The notes under the pieces are model-generated. The model searched no databases. It saw nothing but the letters and a program-made list of their open reading frames with translations, and was not told where the DNA came from. A stretch of 64,000 nucleotides of DNA, taken from NCBI RefSeq assembly GCF_003663885.1, contig NZ_RCCE01000004.1, positions 186,001 to 250,000 of the forward strand, read 5' to 3'. The DNA is from Litoreibacter meonggei (GTDB lineage Bacteria > Pseudomonadota > Alphaproteobacteria > Rhodobacterales > Rhodobacteraceae). Shown here one piece after another: positions 1 through 8,590 of this stretch (position 1 is its first letter; the number at the start of each line of letters is the position of its first letter). Both the position numbers and the translations under genes were made by a program.

Positions 1-294
1 CCCCACGATCGTGGCACCATTGGCGCGGCGCGGTCTGCCAACCCTAATTCAGCCAACAGCCAGTTCTTCATCAACTTTTCAGACAACAGCTTCCTGAACG
101 GCCAATACACCATGTATGGCCGCGTCATTGAAGGTATGGAGCATGTCGACGCCATCCAGCGCGGCGAGCCGCCAATGAATCCCGATCGCATGATCTCGGT
201 GACCGTTGCTGCAGATGTTGGCGGTGCCGCGGCTCCGTCAGATGATGACACAGCCGAGCCGGAAGCAGACGCCGATGGTGGTGACGGTGAATAA
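1..294 (+). CDS. Peptidyl-prolyl cis-trans isomerase, cyclophilin type (5' part missing)
   Basis: C-terminal part of a cyclophilin; the beginning lies before the window. The reading frame is open from base 1 and shows the family signature NSANSQFFI followed by FLNGQYTMYGRVIEGMEHVD, which lines the active site and is the best conserved part of cyclophilins. Cyclophilins catalyse cis-trans isomerisation of X-Pro bonds during folding. The tail after the fold is acidic and low in complexity (about 25 residues rich in D, E and A). The stop overlaps the start of a second, secreted cyclophilin by about 20 bases, so the two are probably translated together. Family assignment is firm; whether this copy is cytoplasmic or exported cannot be told without its N-terminus. 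Confidence 0.93.
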   Translation, partial: PHDRGTIGAARSANPNSANSQFFINFSDNSFLNGQYTMYGRVIEGMEHVDAIQRGEPPMNPDRMISVTVAADVGGAAAPSDDDTAEPEADADGGDGE

Positions 295-835
295 ACTTCT
301 CGCAGCTTGCGCCTGTCTGATCGCGTGTCCGGCGCTGGCGACCGGTCTGGAAGTTGACATCGCAGGCGATGCCAACGGTACAGTCGTTATCGACTTGTTC
401 GAGGACGTCGCCCCGAAGCACGTCGAGCAAATCACCGCCCTGGCCTCAGAAGGTGCCTATGATGGTGTTGTGTTCCACCGTGTGATCGACGGCTTCATGG
501 CGCAAACCGGCGATGTCGAATTCGGTAAGGCCGGTGGTGATACCAGTGGTGCAGGGCGCGGGGGCTCGAACCGCCCCGACCTGCCCGCCGAGTTTTCCGA
601 CCTTAACTTTGATCGTGGCGTCGTCGGCATGGCACGTAGCCAAAGCCCCAACTCCGCCAACAGCCAGTTCTTCATCATGTTTGACGAGGGGTATTTTCTG
701 AACGGTCAATACACCGTTGTGGGAAAAGTGACGTCCGGCATGGATGTCGTTGATCAGATCAAGCTTGGCAAAGGGGCCAACGGCTCTGTGCTTGGCACAC
801 CTGATCAGATGAAAGCCGTTCGCGTCACCGACTAA
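275..835 (+). CDS. Periplasmic cyclophilin-type peptidyl-prolyl isomerase
   Basis: 186-residue cyclophilin with an export signal. Residues 1-22 form a hydrophobic signal sequence ending in PALA, a normal signal peptidase I site, so the protein should act in the periplasm. The mature part has VVFHRVIDGFMAQTGD and NSANSQFFIMFDEG, the cyclophilin signatures around the active site. The ATG at 275 is chosen because a GGAAG sits about 10 bases upstream; a GTG at 287 is an alternative that shortens the signal by four residues. It overlaps the end of the preceding cyclophilin gene, forming a tandem pair, an arrangement I recall as common in Rhodobacteraceae. Confidence 0.93.
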   Translation: MVVTVNKLLAACACLIACPALATGLEVDIAGDANGTVVIDLFEDVAPKHVEQITALASEGAYDGVVFHRVIDGFMAQTGDVEFGKAGGDTSGAGRGGSNRPDLPAEFSDLNFDRGVVGMARSQSPNSANSQFFIMFDEGYFLNGQYTVVGKVTSGMDVVDQIKLGKGANGSVLGTPDQMKAVRVTD

Positions 836-910
836 CGCGCCGTCAATCCTGCGTGAGCAGGGCTGTTCAGGCAGCGAGGAACGGGTCATGCTTCTTTGGG
901 AGGAGTAAGC

Positions 911-1870
911 ATGGCCCGTTTTTTTATTTTCCTGACTGCGTTCTGGATGGCTCTGGCGTTCGTCGCGACTGCGCAAACCTCCTATCTTTCGGCCCAGTGG
1001 CCGAACACTGATTTTTCTAACACCACTGTCGACCTGTCCGAGATCCGCTCTGGCGGCCCCGGCAAGGATGGTATTCCCGCTGTCGATGATCCGACTTTCT
1101 TGAAGGTCTCGGATGAACGTCGCATCGGCCCGCGAGAACCTGTGATGACCGTCGAGATCAAAGGCCAACGACCGCGCGCCTATCCGATCCGCTACTTCAT
1201 GGTGCATGAGATCGTGAATGACGTTGTAGGCGGCACGCCAATCGCCGTGACCTTCTGCCCGTTGTGCAATTCTGGTGTGGTGTTTGATCGCCGCATAGCG
1301 GGGCGCACGTTGTCGTTCGGCGTGTCAGGTAACCTGCGCAACTCGGATATGGTCATGTACGACCGCCAAACCGAAAGCTGGTGGCAGCAAGCGGTCGGCG
1401 AAGGGATTGTGGGGCAGCTTGCTGGACGCTCGCTCAAGCAAATCCCCAGTTGGATGGAAAGCTGGGAGACCTACAAAGACAGAAACCCTGATGGACTGGT
1501 ACTGAACGCTCCACGCAAGAATTTTAACTATGGCTCAAACCCCTACGTTAAATACGACACCGCCGCTCGTCCGTTCCTCTATGACGGTGCCTTGCCACCG
1601 AACGGTGTCGATCCAATGGCGCGTGTGATCCGCGTGGGCAACCGCGCGTGGTCAATGGAACGTCTGCGACGTGAGAAAACCATACGCGAACACGGGGTTG
1701 AACTGTCTTGGCAGGGCGAGCAAGCCTCGGCGCTTGATAGCCGCAAGATCGGCAAAGGCCGTAGTGTCGGAGCCGTTCGGGTTCGAAACGGGCAGGGGAG
1801 CGACATCGTTCATGACGTGATGTTCGCCTTCGCATTCCACGCCTTTCATCCGCGCGGGACGTGGCACTAG
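911..1870 (+). CDS. DUF3179 domain protein, exported
   Basis: 319-residue protein of the DUF3179 family, whose biochemical role is not established. A 22-residue signal sequence ending in ATAQ suggests export. The family hallmark, VTFCPLCNSG with two cysteines in a CxxC (about C116 and C119), is followed by VVFDRR and a GVSGNLRNSDMVMYDR segment, all typical of DUF3179. The CxxC could bind metal or be redox active; this is inference. The start is the ATG preceded by GGAGGAG. Its stop codon shares bases with that of the convergent crotonase gene (CTAG at 1867-1870), so there is no room for a terminator between them. Confidence 0.88.
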   Translation: MARFFIFLTAFWMALAFVATAQTSYLSAQWPNTDFSNTTVDLSEIRSGGPGKDGIPAVDDPTFLKVSDERRIGPREPVMTVEIKGQRPRAYPIRYFMVHEIVNDVVGGTPIAVTFCPLCNSGVVFDRRIAGRTLSFGVSGNLRNSDMVMYDRQTESWWQQAVGEGIVGQLAGRSLKQIPSWMESWETYKDRNPDGLVLNAPRKNFNYGSNPYVKYDTAARPFLYDGALPPNGVDPMARVIRVGNRAWSMERLRREKTIREHGVELSWQGEQASALDSRKIGKGRSVGAVRVRNGQGSDIVHDVMFAFAFHAFHPRGTWH

Positions 1871-2652
1871 CTCCAGCTGGGTTTGCGCTTCTCTAAAAAT
1901 GCACTGATGCCTTCATCGGTGTCATCCAGCGCCATGTTCGCCGCCATGACGTCGCCTGTGTAGGCATAGGCATCTGCTACCGTCATTTGGGATTGCTCAT
2001 AGAAGGCTTGCTTGCCGATGCGCACCGCCGAGCCCAGCTTGGCAGCGATTGTCTGGGCAAATACCATGGTCTCGGTCTCCAAATCAGTTTCCGCGACGCG
2101 GTTGATTAACCCTACTTCGCGCGCCCGATGCGCGTCGATAAATTCCCCTGTCGTCAACATCTCAAACGCTTGCTTGCGGTGGATGTTGCGGCTGAGCGCA
2201 ACCATTGGCGTAGAGCAGAACAGCCCGATATTCACACCATTCACCCCGAATTTTGTATCGCGCGCCGCGATTGCCAGATCACAGGTCGCGACCAATTGGC
2301 ACCCCGCCGCGGTGGCGATCCCATGGGCTTGCGCGATCACAGGCTGCGGCAGGCTCTGGATACGCGCCATCACGGCGGAGCATCGCGCGAACAGATCAAG
2401 CCAGTCCGCGCGGCCACCGTCACCTGCCTCGCGCGCCGCTTGCATTTCCTTCAGATCATGGCCCGCACAAAATACTTTTCCCGCACCATTCAGGATCACA
2501 ACGCGTATGGCCTCATCCTCGGCCACCTTATCCAAAGCGACATGCAGCGCAGCCAGCATCGCATCGGACAAGGCGTTCAGCTTGGCGGGGTTGTTCAAGG
2601 TCAGTCGGGCAACGGGGCCGTCGCCGGCACGTAAAACTAACGCATCGTTCAT
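1867..2652 (-). CDS. Enoyl-CoA hydratase/isomerase (crotonase) family, ECHDC3-like
   Basis: 261-residue crotonase-fold protein. CoA-binding and oxyanion-hole segments are clear: FCAGHDLKEM near residue 70 and GIATAAGCQLVATCDLAIA near 110. The GHDLKEM and GLFCSTPMVAL motifs resemble the ECHDC3 subgroup rather than classical hydratases. The two catalytic glutamates of true enoyl-CoA hydratase are not evident, so the reaction may not be simple hydration; substrate is unknown. The start at 2652 is the first ATG giving a normal-length N-terminus. It is divergent from the thioesterase gene 69 bases away, and its stop overlaps that of the DUF3179 gene. Confidence 0.88.
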   Translation of the reverse strand: MNDALVLRAGDGPVARLTLNNPAKLNALSDAMLAALHVALDKVAEDEAIRVVILNGAGKVFCAGHDLKEMQAAREAGDGGRADWLDLFARCSAVMARIQSLPQPVIAQAHGIATAAGCQLVATCDLAIAARDTKFGVNGVNIGLFCSTPMVALSRNIHRKQAFEMLTTGEFIDAHRAREVGLINRVAETDLETETMVFAQTIAAKLGSAVRIGKQAFYEQSQMTVADAYAYTGDVMAANMALDDTDEGISAFLEKRKPSWS

Positions 2653-2721
2653 CTTGTCATTCCACCCTTGATCTGGTCCGGTATCTCTGAAGCCTAGGGC
2701 GAAGAGGGGCAGGGGGGAAGT

Positions 2722-3147
2722 ATGGAAGTGAAGATGGACAAGGCCGCATTGGAGGCGTTCCTGTTGCGTGATTTTACGCAAGTGGCGGACGACTTTGAGT
2801 TTGTCGAGATCGCGCCACCTTTCGTGACCATGGCATTGTCCGCGTCCGAGAAGCACCTTCGTCCGGGCGGCACAGTTTCCGGCCCTTCCATGTTTGCACT
2901 GGCCGATGTTTGTGCCTATTTCTGTATCCTGTCAGTGCTAGGGCCGGTTGCCTTGGCCGTAACAACCAATTGCTCCATTGATTTTATGCGCAAGCCCGCA
3001 CCGGGGAGGCTGTTGTGTAAAATGGAACTGCTCAAGCTTGGCCGCGTGTTGGCGGTGACCGAAGGCCGTCTTTATTCTGAATCGGAGCCAGATAAGCCTG
3101 TGGCCCGCGCGTCCTTAACCTATTCGATTCCGCCTGTTCCAAGTTGA
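2722..3147 (+). CDS. PaaI-family acyl-CoA thioesterase (hotdog fold)
   Basis: 141-residue single-domain hotdog protein. The segment RPGGTVSGPSMFALADVCAYF near the middle matches the hotdog helix and active-site region of PaaI-type thioesterases, which hydrolyse acyl- or aryl-CoA esters, and CSIDFMRKPAPG is the typical following strand and turn. Two starts are possible, ATG 2722 and ATG 2734, both preceded by purine-rich ribosome sites; the second has the better-spaced GGAAG. The next gene starts with a TTG overlapping this stop, suggesting a two-gene operon. Divergent from a crotonase, so both may serve CoA-ester metabolism; that link is inference. Confidence 0.85.
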   Translation: MEVKMDKAALEAFLLRDFTQVADDFEFVEIAPPFVTMALSASEKHLRPGGTVSGPSMFALADVCAYFCILSVLGPVALAVTTNCSIDFMRKPAPGRLLCKMELLKLGRVLAVTEGRLYSESEPDKPVARASLTYSIPPVPS

Positions 3148-3449
3148 GCCGCTTGGCAGCCCTTGCGATTTCGCCCGCAGTTTGGGGGCTGGCCTTCGCA
3201 GTGTTTGTTCTGGTGACGCGAAACACATTGGCAACTGACGTAGGCATGGTGGGATTTGTTGTAGGTGTTGAGCTGTTCTTGACCCTTGGTGGATTCCTTC
3301 TGGCCATAGCCCAGCTGCCGCTGATGATTGTTGCAGTATCAAAGGGCCGAAAACGGCTTGCGGGCTTGTCCGCATTGGGGGGCGTTTTGTGGGTCGCATT
3401 CTGGCTTTGGGGCATAGCGCTAACACCAAGCATGATCTATGTGACGTGA
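3144..3449 (+). CDS. Small integral membrane protein, unknown
   Basis: 101-residue protein with three likely membrane segments (about residues 10-28, 33-60 and 73-95) and a short basic loop KGRKR between the last two, so that loop should be cytoplasmic. It starts with TTG whose last two bases begin the TGA stop of the thioesterase gene (TTGA overlap), which favours translational coupling. No family recognised. The frame ends 153 bases before rplM. Coding potential is supported by regular third-position GC and hydrophobic periodicity, but a function cannot be proposed. Confidence 0.65.
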   Translation: MSRLAALAISPAVWGLAFAVFVLVTRNTLATDVGMVGFVVGVELFLTLGGFLLAIAQLPLMIVAVSKGRKRLAGLSALGGVLWVAFWLWGIALTPSMIYVT

Positions 3450-3557
3450 TGAGTGTGGGGTAAATAAATACCTTATTTATAAGTCACTGATTTTGTTATA
3501 TAAAATCAACAAATATGCCGTTGACTGCACGTCCAGTTCCGTTAGAAACACGCCATC

Positions 3558-3580
3558 CCAAGGGGCTCCAAGCCCCGTGG
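3558..3580 (+). promoter_or_regulatory. Hairpin in the rplM leader
   Basis: CCA-A-GGGGC pairs with GCCCC-G-TGG around a TCCAA loop, eight pairs with one A/G mismatch, ending 22 bases upstream of the rplM start codon. There is no T tract, so it is not a terminator. Ribosomal protein operons are commonly autoregulated through leader structures; a role for L13 here is inference only. Confidence 0.4.
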
Positions 3581-3602
3581 CCGTAATTCTTGAGGAAAAC
3601 CC

Positions 3603-4064
3603 ATGAAAACCTTTACCGCTACACCTAGCGATATCGACAAGAAATGGATCCTGATCGACGCCGAAGGCGTTGTTCTGGGCCGTCTCGCGTCCATCATCGC
3701 GATGCGCTTGCGTGGCAAGCACAAGCCGTCCTTCACTCCGCACATGGATATGGGCGACAACGTCATCGTCATCAACGCTGACAAAATCCAGCTGACCGGC
3801 AACAAGCGCGAGAAGCCAAACTATTGGCACACTGGCCACCCGGGCGGTATCAAGTCCCGCACAAACGCAGAAATTCTTGAGGGCAAGCACCCTGAGCGCG
3901 TTTTGACCCAAGCCGTGAAGCGTATGCTTCCCGGTGGTGTCCTGTCGCGTCAGCAAATGACCAACCTGCGTGTCTACGCATCGGCTGATCACCCGCATGA
4001 AGCTCAATCCCCCGAAGTTCTGGACGTAAAGTCCATGAACAAGAAAAACACGCGGAGCGCATAA
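3603..4064 (+). CDS. rplM: 50S ribosomal protein L13
   Basis: 153-residue L13, an early-assembling protein of the large ribosomal subunit. The start [15 protein letters not shown], the LGRLAS segment and the [10 protein letters not shown] block with the following GGIKSRT are all L13 signatures, and length is normal for alphaproteobacteria. It is followed after two bases by rpsI, the conserved rplM-rpsI operon. TTGAGGAAAA just upstream provides the ribosome site. Confidence 0.98.
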   Translation: MKTFTATPSDIDKKWILIDAEGVVLGRLASIIAMRLRGKHKPSFTPHMDMGDNVIVINADKIQLTGNKREKPNYWHTGHPGGIKSRTNAEILEGKHPERVLTQAVKRMLPGGVLSRQQMTNLRVYASADHPHEAQSPEVLDVKSMNKKNTRSA

Positions 4065-4066
4065 GA

Positions 4067-4561
4067 ATGGCTGACGAAATCCAATCCCTCGATGAGTTGA
4101 ACACCATCGCAGAAGGCGTCACCCCAGCTGAAGCTGTGGCAGAAGCCATTTCCCGCGAGCCTGTCCGTGACGATCTGGGCCGCGCCTATGCAACCGGTAA
4201 ACGTAAAGACGCGGTCGCTCGCGTTTGGATCAAACCGGGTTCCGGCAAGGTCATCGTGAATGGCAAAGAGCAGAACACATATTTTGCACGCCCCGTGCTG
4301 CAAATGATTCTGCGTCAGCCTTTCACCGTATCCGGCACCGAAGATCAGTTCGACGTTATGGCGACTGTCAAAGGCGGCGGTCTGTCTGGTCAAGCTGGTG
4401 CGGTTAAGCACGGCATCTCCAAGGCGCTGCAGCTTTATGATCCGTCCTTGCGTGGCGCTCTAAAAGCCGCTGGCTTCCTGACCCGCGACAGCCGCGTGGT
4501 TGAGCGTAAGAAATACGGTAAAGCGAAAGCCCGTAAGAGCTTCCAGTTCTCCAAGCGTTAA
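4067..4561 (+). CDS. rpsI: 30S ribosomal protein S9
   Basis: 164-residue S9. The conserved core begins at about residue 40 with [14 protein letters not shown], and the end [17 protein letters not shown] is the basic tail that reaches the ribosomal P site. The first 35 residues are an acidic, glutamate- and alanine-rich extension absent from E. coli S9; similar extensions occur in Rhodobacteraceae. Second gene of the rplM-rpsI operon, two bases after rplM, and followed by a strong intrinsic terminator. Confidence 0.98.
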   Translation: MADEIQSLDELNTIAEGVTPAEAVAEAISREPVRDDLGRAYATGKRKDAVARVWIKPGSGKVIVNGKEQNTYFARPVLQMILRQPFTVSGTEDQFDVMATVKGGGLSGQAGAVKHGISKALQLYDPSLRGALKAAGFLTRDSRVVERKKYGKAKARKSFQFSKR

Positions 4562-4579
4562 GCTTGCCAAATTGTTGCG

Positions 4580-4610
4580 AAAGGCCGTCCTTTGGGGCGG
4601 CCTTTTTCGT
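4580..4610 (+). terminator. Intrinsic terminator of rplM-rpsI
   Basis: AAAGGCCG pairs with CGGCCTTT, extended by TCC/GGG with a four-base loop, then TTTTT. Lies 18 bases after the rpsI stop. Confidence 0.9.
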
Positions 4611-4668
4611 TTCTAGCGAAAATATGCTATAATCTTGGAATTTCAGGGGTGATTTTTGGAGAGTATCA

Positions 4669-5127
4669 ATGGCTGCCACGAAATCCCCTTTATGGGCCGA
4701 ACTTTTGAAAGCTGCGGCGCGTGGTTACGTCAATGCTAAGCAGAAGCAAATGGAAGAAGAACGGGCGGCTGCGCAGCGCGATCAGAAGTCGCAAGCGCGC
4801 GACAAGACCGTTTTCAGAAATCCCATTGAGAACATGGAGCGAATACCGGGTGAATCCGAGGTAAACTTCATCCAGCGCCAGAATGAGGTTCTAAGTCATC
4901 ATATCGAAGGGCAAAGGCGCATTCATGAGGACGAACGGGCTTGGAAAACCAAACTGGCGAAAATGCGAATGGGAGACTTTGACGACAGGCCGTCTGGCAA
5001 AAGCGGTGAGCGCACGCGCGAGTGTGGCGCATGTAACGGGCGTGGCCGATACATGGGTGTTCATGGTGACACCTATTGCGACAATTGCTCGGGAACCGGT
5101 CGGGTTCGACGTCACGTGATCAGGTGA
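4669..5127 (+). CDS. Protein with DnaJ-type CxxCxGxG zinc-binding repeats, no J domain
   Basis: 152-residue, highly charged protein of unknown role. Residues 30-115 are rich in K, R, E and Q and probably mainly helical. The C-terminus holds two CxxCxGxG motifs, CGACNGRG and CDNCSGTG, about 20 residues apart, which together could form one zinc centre of the kind found in DnaJ. No J domain (no HPD) is present, so it is not a DnaJ. Similar stand-alone motifs occur in small zinc-ribbon proteins. It is probably transcribed alone: a terminator precedes it and the convergent TetR gene begins 28 bases past its stop region. Confidence 0.75.
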   Translation: MAATKSPLWAELLKAAARGYVNAKQKQMEEERAAAQRDQKSQARDKTVFRNPIENMERIPGESEVNFIQRQNEVLSHHIEGQRRIHEDERAWKTKLAKMRMGDFDDRPSGKSGERTRECGACNGRGRYMGVHGDTYCDNCSGTGRVRRHVIR

Positions 5128-5140
5128 TAGCCCTAGCTAA

Positions 5141-5758
5141 CTACCTGTCCGGTTCTATCAATCCCAGGCCGCGCAGATAAATGCCGATCCCTGCCTCCAG
5201 CAGATCCTCGGGCGGAAAGGGAGCCTTTGCGCCCGGTGCACCACGCGCGAACAGCTCCACGACGCCGTGCGACATTGCCCAGATATGGCTGGAGAACATT
5301 GTGGCGGGAGGACGCTTGTCGGCGGGGATATGCTCTGACAACTTTTGTGCTGCCTGTTCCAGCACTCCGCGCGACCGGTCGGCGGCGGTAGCTAGCACTG
5401 GATTGGCTTGCAGGTTCACGCCGCTTTCAAACATCGCCATGTAGTGGCCGGGAAATTTGCGGGCGAAGGCAAGATAGGCGCGGCCTGTTGCCTCAAACGC
5501 CTTGAGTGCGGTCGGGTGACCGTCCGCATAGGCATGCTCCATAAGATCGCCAAAGATACGGTGCCCCTGCAGCGCACATTCTGCGATCAGCGCTTCACGA
5601 CCGTCGAAATGGCGGTAAACAGCTGCAGGCGTTACTCCTGCCAATTTCGCCGCTTCGGCAACCGTAAAACCAGTTGGGCCCTTGTCCTCGATCAGCTTTA
5701 ACGTAGCCTCGACTAAGGCCTGCTTAAGATTGCCGTGGTGGTATCCGCGCTTAGGCAT
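5141..5758 (-). CDS. TetR/AcrR-family transcriptional regulator
   Basis: 205-residue regulator. The N-terminal helix-turn-helix is typical: ALVEATLKLIEDKG, then FTVAEAAKLAGVTPAAVYRHFDGREALI. The C-terminal half is the ligand-binding and dimerisation domain, of the TetR_C_33/WHG type judging by length and the FARGAPG region. The start MPKRGYHHGNL overlaps the end of ppk2 by 8 bases, so the two are co-transcribed; a regulator placed downstream of ppk2 may control the same operon, but its target and ligand are unknown. Confidence 0.9.
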   Translation of the reverse strand: MPKRGYHHGNLKQALVEATLKLIEDKGPTGFTVAEAAKLAGVTPAAVYRHFDGREALIAECALQGHRIFGDLMEHAYADGHPTALKAFEATGRAYLAFARKFPGHYMAMFESGVNLQANPVLATAADRSRGVLEQAAQKLSEHIPADKRPPATMFSSHIWAMSHGVVELFARGAPGAKAPFPPEDLLEAGIGIYLRGLGLIEPDR

Positions 5759-6626
5759 TCGGCGACCACATATCCACACCGCCGCAAATCTTGGCGTCTG
5801 GACGGATAGCTATGCTGTCATCCTTGTTGGCGTATTGGATCGAATTCAGCACCTTGCGCAGCGCCGAAATCCGCGCGCGGCGCTTATCATCAGAGCGAAT
5901 AACCGTCCATCGGGCATGGGCTGTGTCTGTGGCGTCAAACGTCTCGGAAATGGCACGTGAATAGGCATCCCACTTGTGCAGCCCCTCTACGTCAATCGAG
6001 GACAGTTTCCACTGTTTCAGCTTGTCTTTCTCGCGTGCAAGCATCCGCCGCAACTGTTCGGCCCGCCCGACATTCAGCCACAGCTTGATGAGGATGATCC
6101 CGTCATCCACCAGCATTTTCTCGAAATCCGGCACTTGGGCGAAGAAGTGCTGCCGCTCCCCGACGGAGCAAAAGCCGAACACATCTTCCACCACCCCGCG
6201 GTTGTACCAGCTGCGGTCGAACAGGGTGATCTGCCCCGCCGTCGGCATGTGTTTGACGTAGCGTTGGAAATACCATTGGCCGCGCTCTTCCTCGGTGGGT
6301 TTGGACAGCGCGACGATCTTGCAATTGCGTGGGTTCATATTCTCTCGGAACCGCTTGATAGTGCCGCCTTTTCCCGACGCGTCGCGTCCCTCAAACACGA
6401 TGGCGACGCGCTTGCCTTCCTTTCTGACCCACGCTTGCAACTTCATCAGTTCCACCTGAAGACGTTTCATGGTGTCGTCATAGTCGTCACGATCCATGCG
6501 TTCGTCATACGGATAGCTTTGCGCCAGAATGTCGTTTTTGCCCGCATTGCGGATTGCCTCACGGACACCGTCAGGAATCTCTTCCTTATAGAACTTGGAG
6601 ATGGCACCGTCGAAGGGCAGGGTCAT
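5751..6626 (-). CDS. ppk2: Polyphosphate kinase 2
   Basis: 291-residue single-domain PPK2. These enzymes transfer phosphate between polyphosphate and nucleotides, mostly in the direction of making NTPs from polyphosphate. Walker A is GRDASGKGG (near residue 80); the Walker B and lid region is FDRSWYNRGVVE near residue 136. KWDAYSRAISE and the basic DDKRRARI segment are also family marks. The substrate class (GDP or ADP) cannot be decided from motifs alone. Its 3' end overlaps the downstream TetR gene. Confidence 0.93.
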   Translation of the reverse strand: MTLPFDGAISKFYKEEIPDGVREAIRNAGKNDILAQSYPYDERMDRDDYDDTMKRLQVELMKLQAWVRKEGKRVAIVFEGRDASGKGGTIKRFRENMNPRNCKIVALSKPTEEERGQWYFQRYVKHMPTAGQITLFDRSWYNRGVVEDVFGFCSVGERQHFFAQVPDFEKMLVDDGIILIKLWLNVGRAEQLRRMLAREKDKLKQWKLSSIDVEGLHKWDAYSRAISETFDATDTAHARWTVIRSDDKRRARISALRKVLNSIQYANKDDSIAIRPDAKICGGVDMWSPNA

Positions 6627-6669
6627 GGTGGCCTCACATTGTATTTCCGCGTTACTATGAAGCCTTAAC

Positions 6670-7635
6670 CTATTGCAGGCCAGCGCGTTTTGCCAAACGG
6701 CGTAGAGCGTTGATCGTGCTGGGTGCGTCGGCGTGGTGGGGCATATGGCCGATCCCGTCGAGCTTCGTCACCCGCGCGTCCGGCAGCTTTTGCGACAGTG
6801 GCACGGCATGCACGTCGTAGGGCACAATCGTGTCCGCTGTCCCGTGCACGATCTCGACAGGCATATCCAGCCCGCTATAGAGCTTTGCCTGCGCCTCGAT
6901 CTGCGGCAGCAGCGAGTTGACCATGGCGGCGTTGGTTTTTAGTTGGGCAGGCCGGATGGCAAGCCCGTAGCCCATATGCTCCAGATACCCTTCCGGCACG
7001 GGATCGGGGGCGAAAATGGCCTCCAGCGTCTCGCCAGCCTTCTGGTCGTTGGCAAAGGCCGAGGTCATAGGGATCAGCACATGCCGCCCGAACCACGTGT
7101 CGGTGAGGCGATACCAGATGTCTAGATCACCCTCCCACGGATTCGACACGCCGGAGACGATCACCAACCCCGAGGTATCCGCTCCGTGGCGCAAGCCGTA
7201 GGCCAGCGCGACCGCGCCGCCATAGCTTTGGCCGAGAACAATCGGCTTGTCCGCTCCGACCATCTCAGCCGCCGCATGAAGCAGGTCAGCCTGTTCATTC
7301 ACGCTTTCCACATCGCCCGCGCGTCCCGCGATCCGCCCCGTATGCCCATGCGCAGGGCGGTCGATGGCGATGAATCGAAATTGGTGTTTCAGCTTGGGGA
7401 TCAGTGAAAAGGTGAAGTCCTGCCAGTTGCCACCCGCGCCGTGGATCAGCACCACATCGGGGCCGGTGCCTTCCACATGGACATGCACGCGCGTCCCGTT
7501 CACGTCCAGAATTTGCCCTGTCGGTGGATGTTCTGCCAGCGCTTTCGCTGTGCGTGCCTTGATCCGCTTGTCCAACGCGGTGCCGCATCCGGCCAAGGCC
7601 AGTAACGCAGCGATGAGAAGCGCGACTTTAAGCAC
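6670..7635 (-). CDS. Alpha/beta hydrolase, predicted lipoprotein
   Basis: 321-residue alpha/beta hydrolase. The N-terminus is a lipoprotein signal with lipobox LAGC (Cys16-17 region), so the enzyme is probably anchored to a membrane. The fold shows HGAGGNW (oxyanion loop), nucleophile elbow GQSYGG, an acid in HGTADTIVP and the catalytic His in GIGHMPHH. Substrate unknown. Translation starts at a GTG that overlaps the last 8 bases of metA, so it is coupled to metA; whether it works in methionine metabolism is not evident from sequence. Confidence 0.88.
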   Translation of the reverse strand: MLKVALLIAALLALAGCGTALDKRIKARTAKALAEHPPTGQILDVNGTRVHVHVEGTGPDVVLIHGAGGNWQDFTFSLIPKLKHQFRFIAIDRPAHGHTGRIAGRAGDVESVNEQADLLHAAAEMVGADKPIVLGQSYGGAVALAYGLRHGADTSGLVIVSGVSNPWEGDLDIWYRLTDTWFGRHVLIPMTSAFANDQKAGETLEAIFAPDPVPEGYLEHMGYGLAIRPAQLKTNAAMVNSLLPQIEAQAKLYSGLDMPVEIVHGTADTIVPYDVHAVPLSQKLPDARVTKLDGIGHMPHHADAPSTINALRRLAKRAGLQ

Positions 7636-8548
7636 CGATCATGTCCAGGTCAAAATGAGTTGTCTGGTATATCTCGTTGATCCAGTTGCCATAAAGCAGA
7701 TGCGCGTGGCTGCGCCACCTGTTCATCGGCTTCTTGGTCGGATCGTTGTCGGGATAGTAATTCACCGGCACGTTGATCGCGGTGCCGGCAGCGACATCGC
7801 GGTCATATTCTTCCTTCAGCGTGCAGCTATCATACTCGAAATGGTTGAAGATGTAGATCGCCCGATGCTTCCGGTCCTCGACCAAACAGGGACCGGCAAC
7901 CTCGCTGCCCAGCAGCGTTGTCAGCCCGTCCGCCGCGTCGATCTCGTCTTGACGCATCTCCGTCCATCGCGACACGGGGATCACGCAATCATCCGAAAAG
8001 CCGCGCAGATAGGGCGAGGCGGGGTCTAGGTTGGTGTGCCGGTAACAGCCGAATAGTTTGTGATCCAGCAGGTGTTTTTTCACCCCATGGAAATAGTTGA
8101 TCATCGCCATGCCACCCCAGCAAACGCCGAAGGTGGAATGCACATTGGTTTGCGTCCAGTCCATCACCTCGCGCAGCTCGTCCCAATAGGTCACCTCGTC
8201 GAACGGCAGATGCTCGATTGGTGCGCCGGTAATCACGAGCCCGTCGAACTTCTGGTCCTTTACCTCTTGGAAGGGTCGATAGAACTCCTCCATATGCTCG
8301 GCGGCGGTGGTCTTGGTTTCGTGCTCCGACATGCGGATCAAGGAAAGTTCGATCTGCAACGGCGTCGCGCCGATCAGCCGGGCAAACTGGTTCTCGGTCT
8401 GGATCTTCTTCGGCATCAGGTTCAACAGCGCAATGCGCAAGGGCCGGATGTCCTGCCGCGCCGCCTGATCTTCGCTCATCACGCTCACGCCCTCGCGCGA
8501 CAGCACGTCATAGGCGGGCAGGGAGGAGGAGGGCAGCTTGATGGGCAT
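7628..8548 (-). CDS. metA: Homoserine O-acyltransferase MetA (predicted acetyl-specific)
   Basis: 306-residue MetA, first step of methionine synthesis from homoserine. The nucleophile lies in FGVCWGGMA (C143); the conserved His and Glu are in IFNHFEYD. The acyl-specificity position reads [11 protein letters not shown], with Glu at residue 112, equivalent to Glu111 of acetyl-CoA-using MetA enzymes, where succinyl-CoA users have Gly. This enzyme therefore probably makes O-acetylhomoserine. An upstream leader of only 42 bases separates it from the P-loop ATPase gene, and the lipoprotein hydrolase overlaps its 3' end. Confidence 0.95.
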   Translation of the reverse strand: MPIKLPSSSLPAYDVLSREGVSVMSEDQAARQDIRPLRIALLNLMPKKIQTENQFARLIGATPLQIELSLIRMSEHETKTTAAEHMEEFYRPFQEVKDQKFDGLVITGAPIEHLPFDEVTYWDELREVMDWTQTNVHSTFGVCWGGMAMINYFHGVKKHLLDHKLFGCYRHTNLDPASPYLRGFSDDCVIPVSRWTEMRQDEIDAADGLTTLLGSEVAGPCLVEDRKHRAIYIFNHFEYDSCTLKEEYDRDVAAGTAINVPVNYYPDNDPTKKPMNRWRSHAHLLYGNWINEIYQTTHFDLDMIGA

Positions 8549-8590
8549 AACAAGGAGTTCCGTTCTCTAAGGCTTTGTTAACTAGGCAGG

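Noticed and set aside
8549-8590. Possible SAM riboswitch in front of metA.
   Set aside because: Only 42 bases lie between the genes, and neither the SAM-II nor the SAM/SAH core could be matched; the AACAA/CTTGTT pairing is weak.
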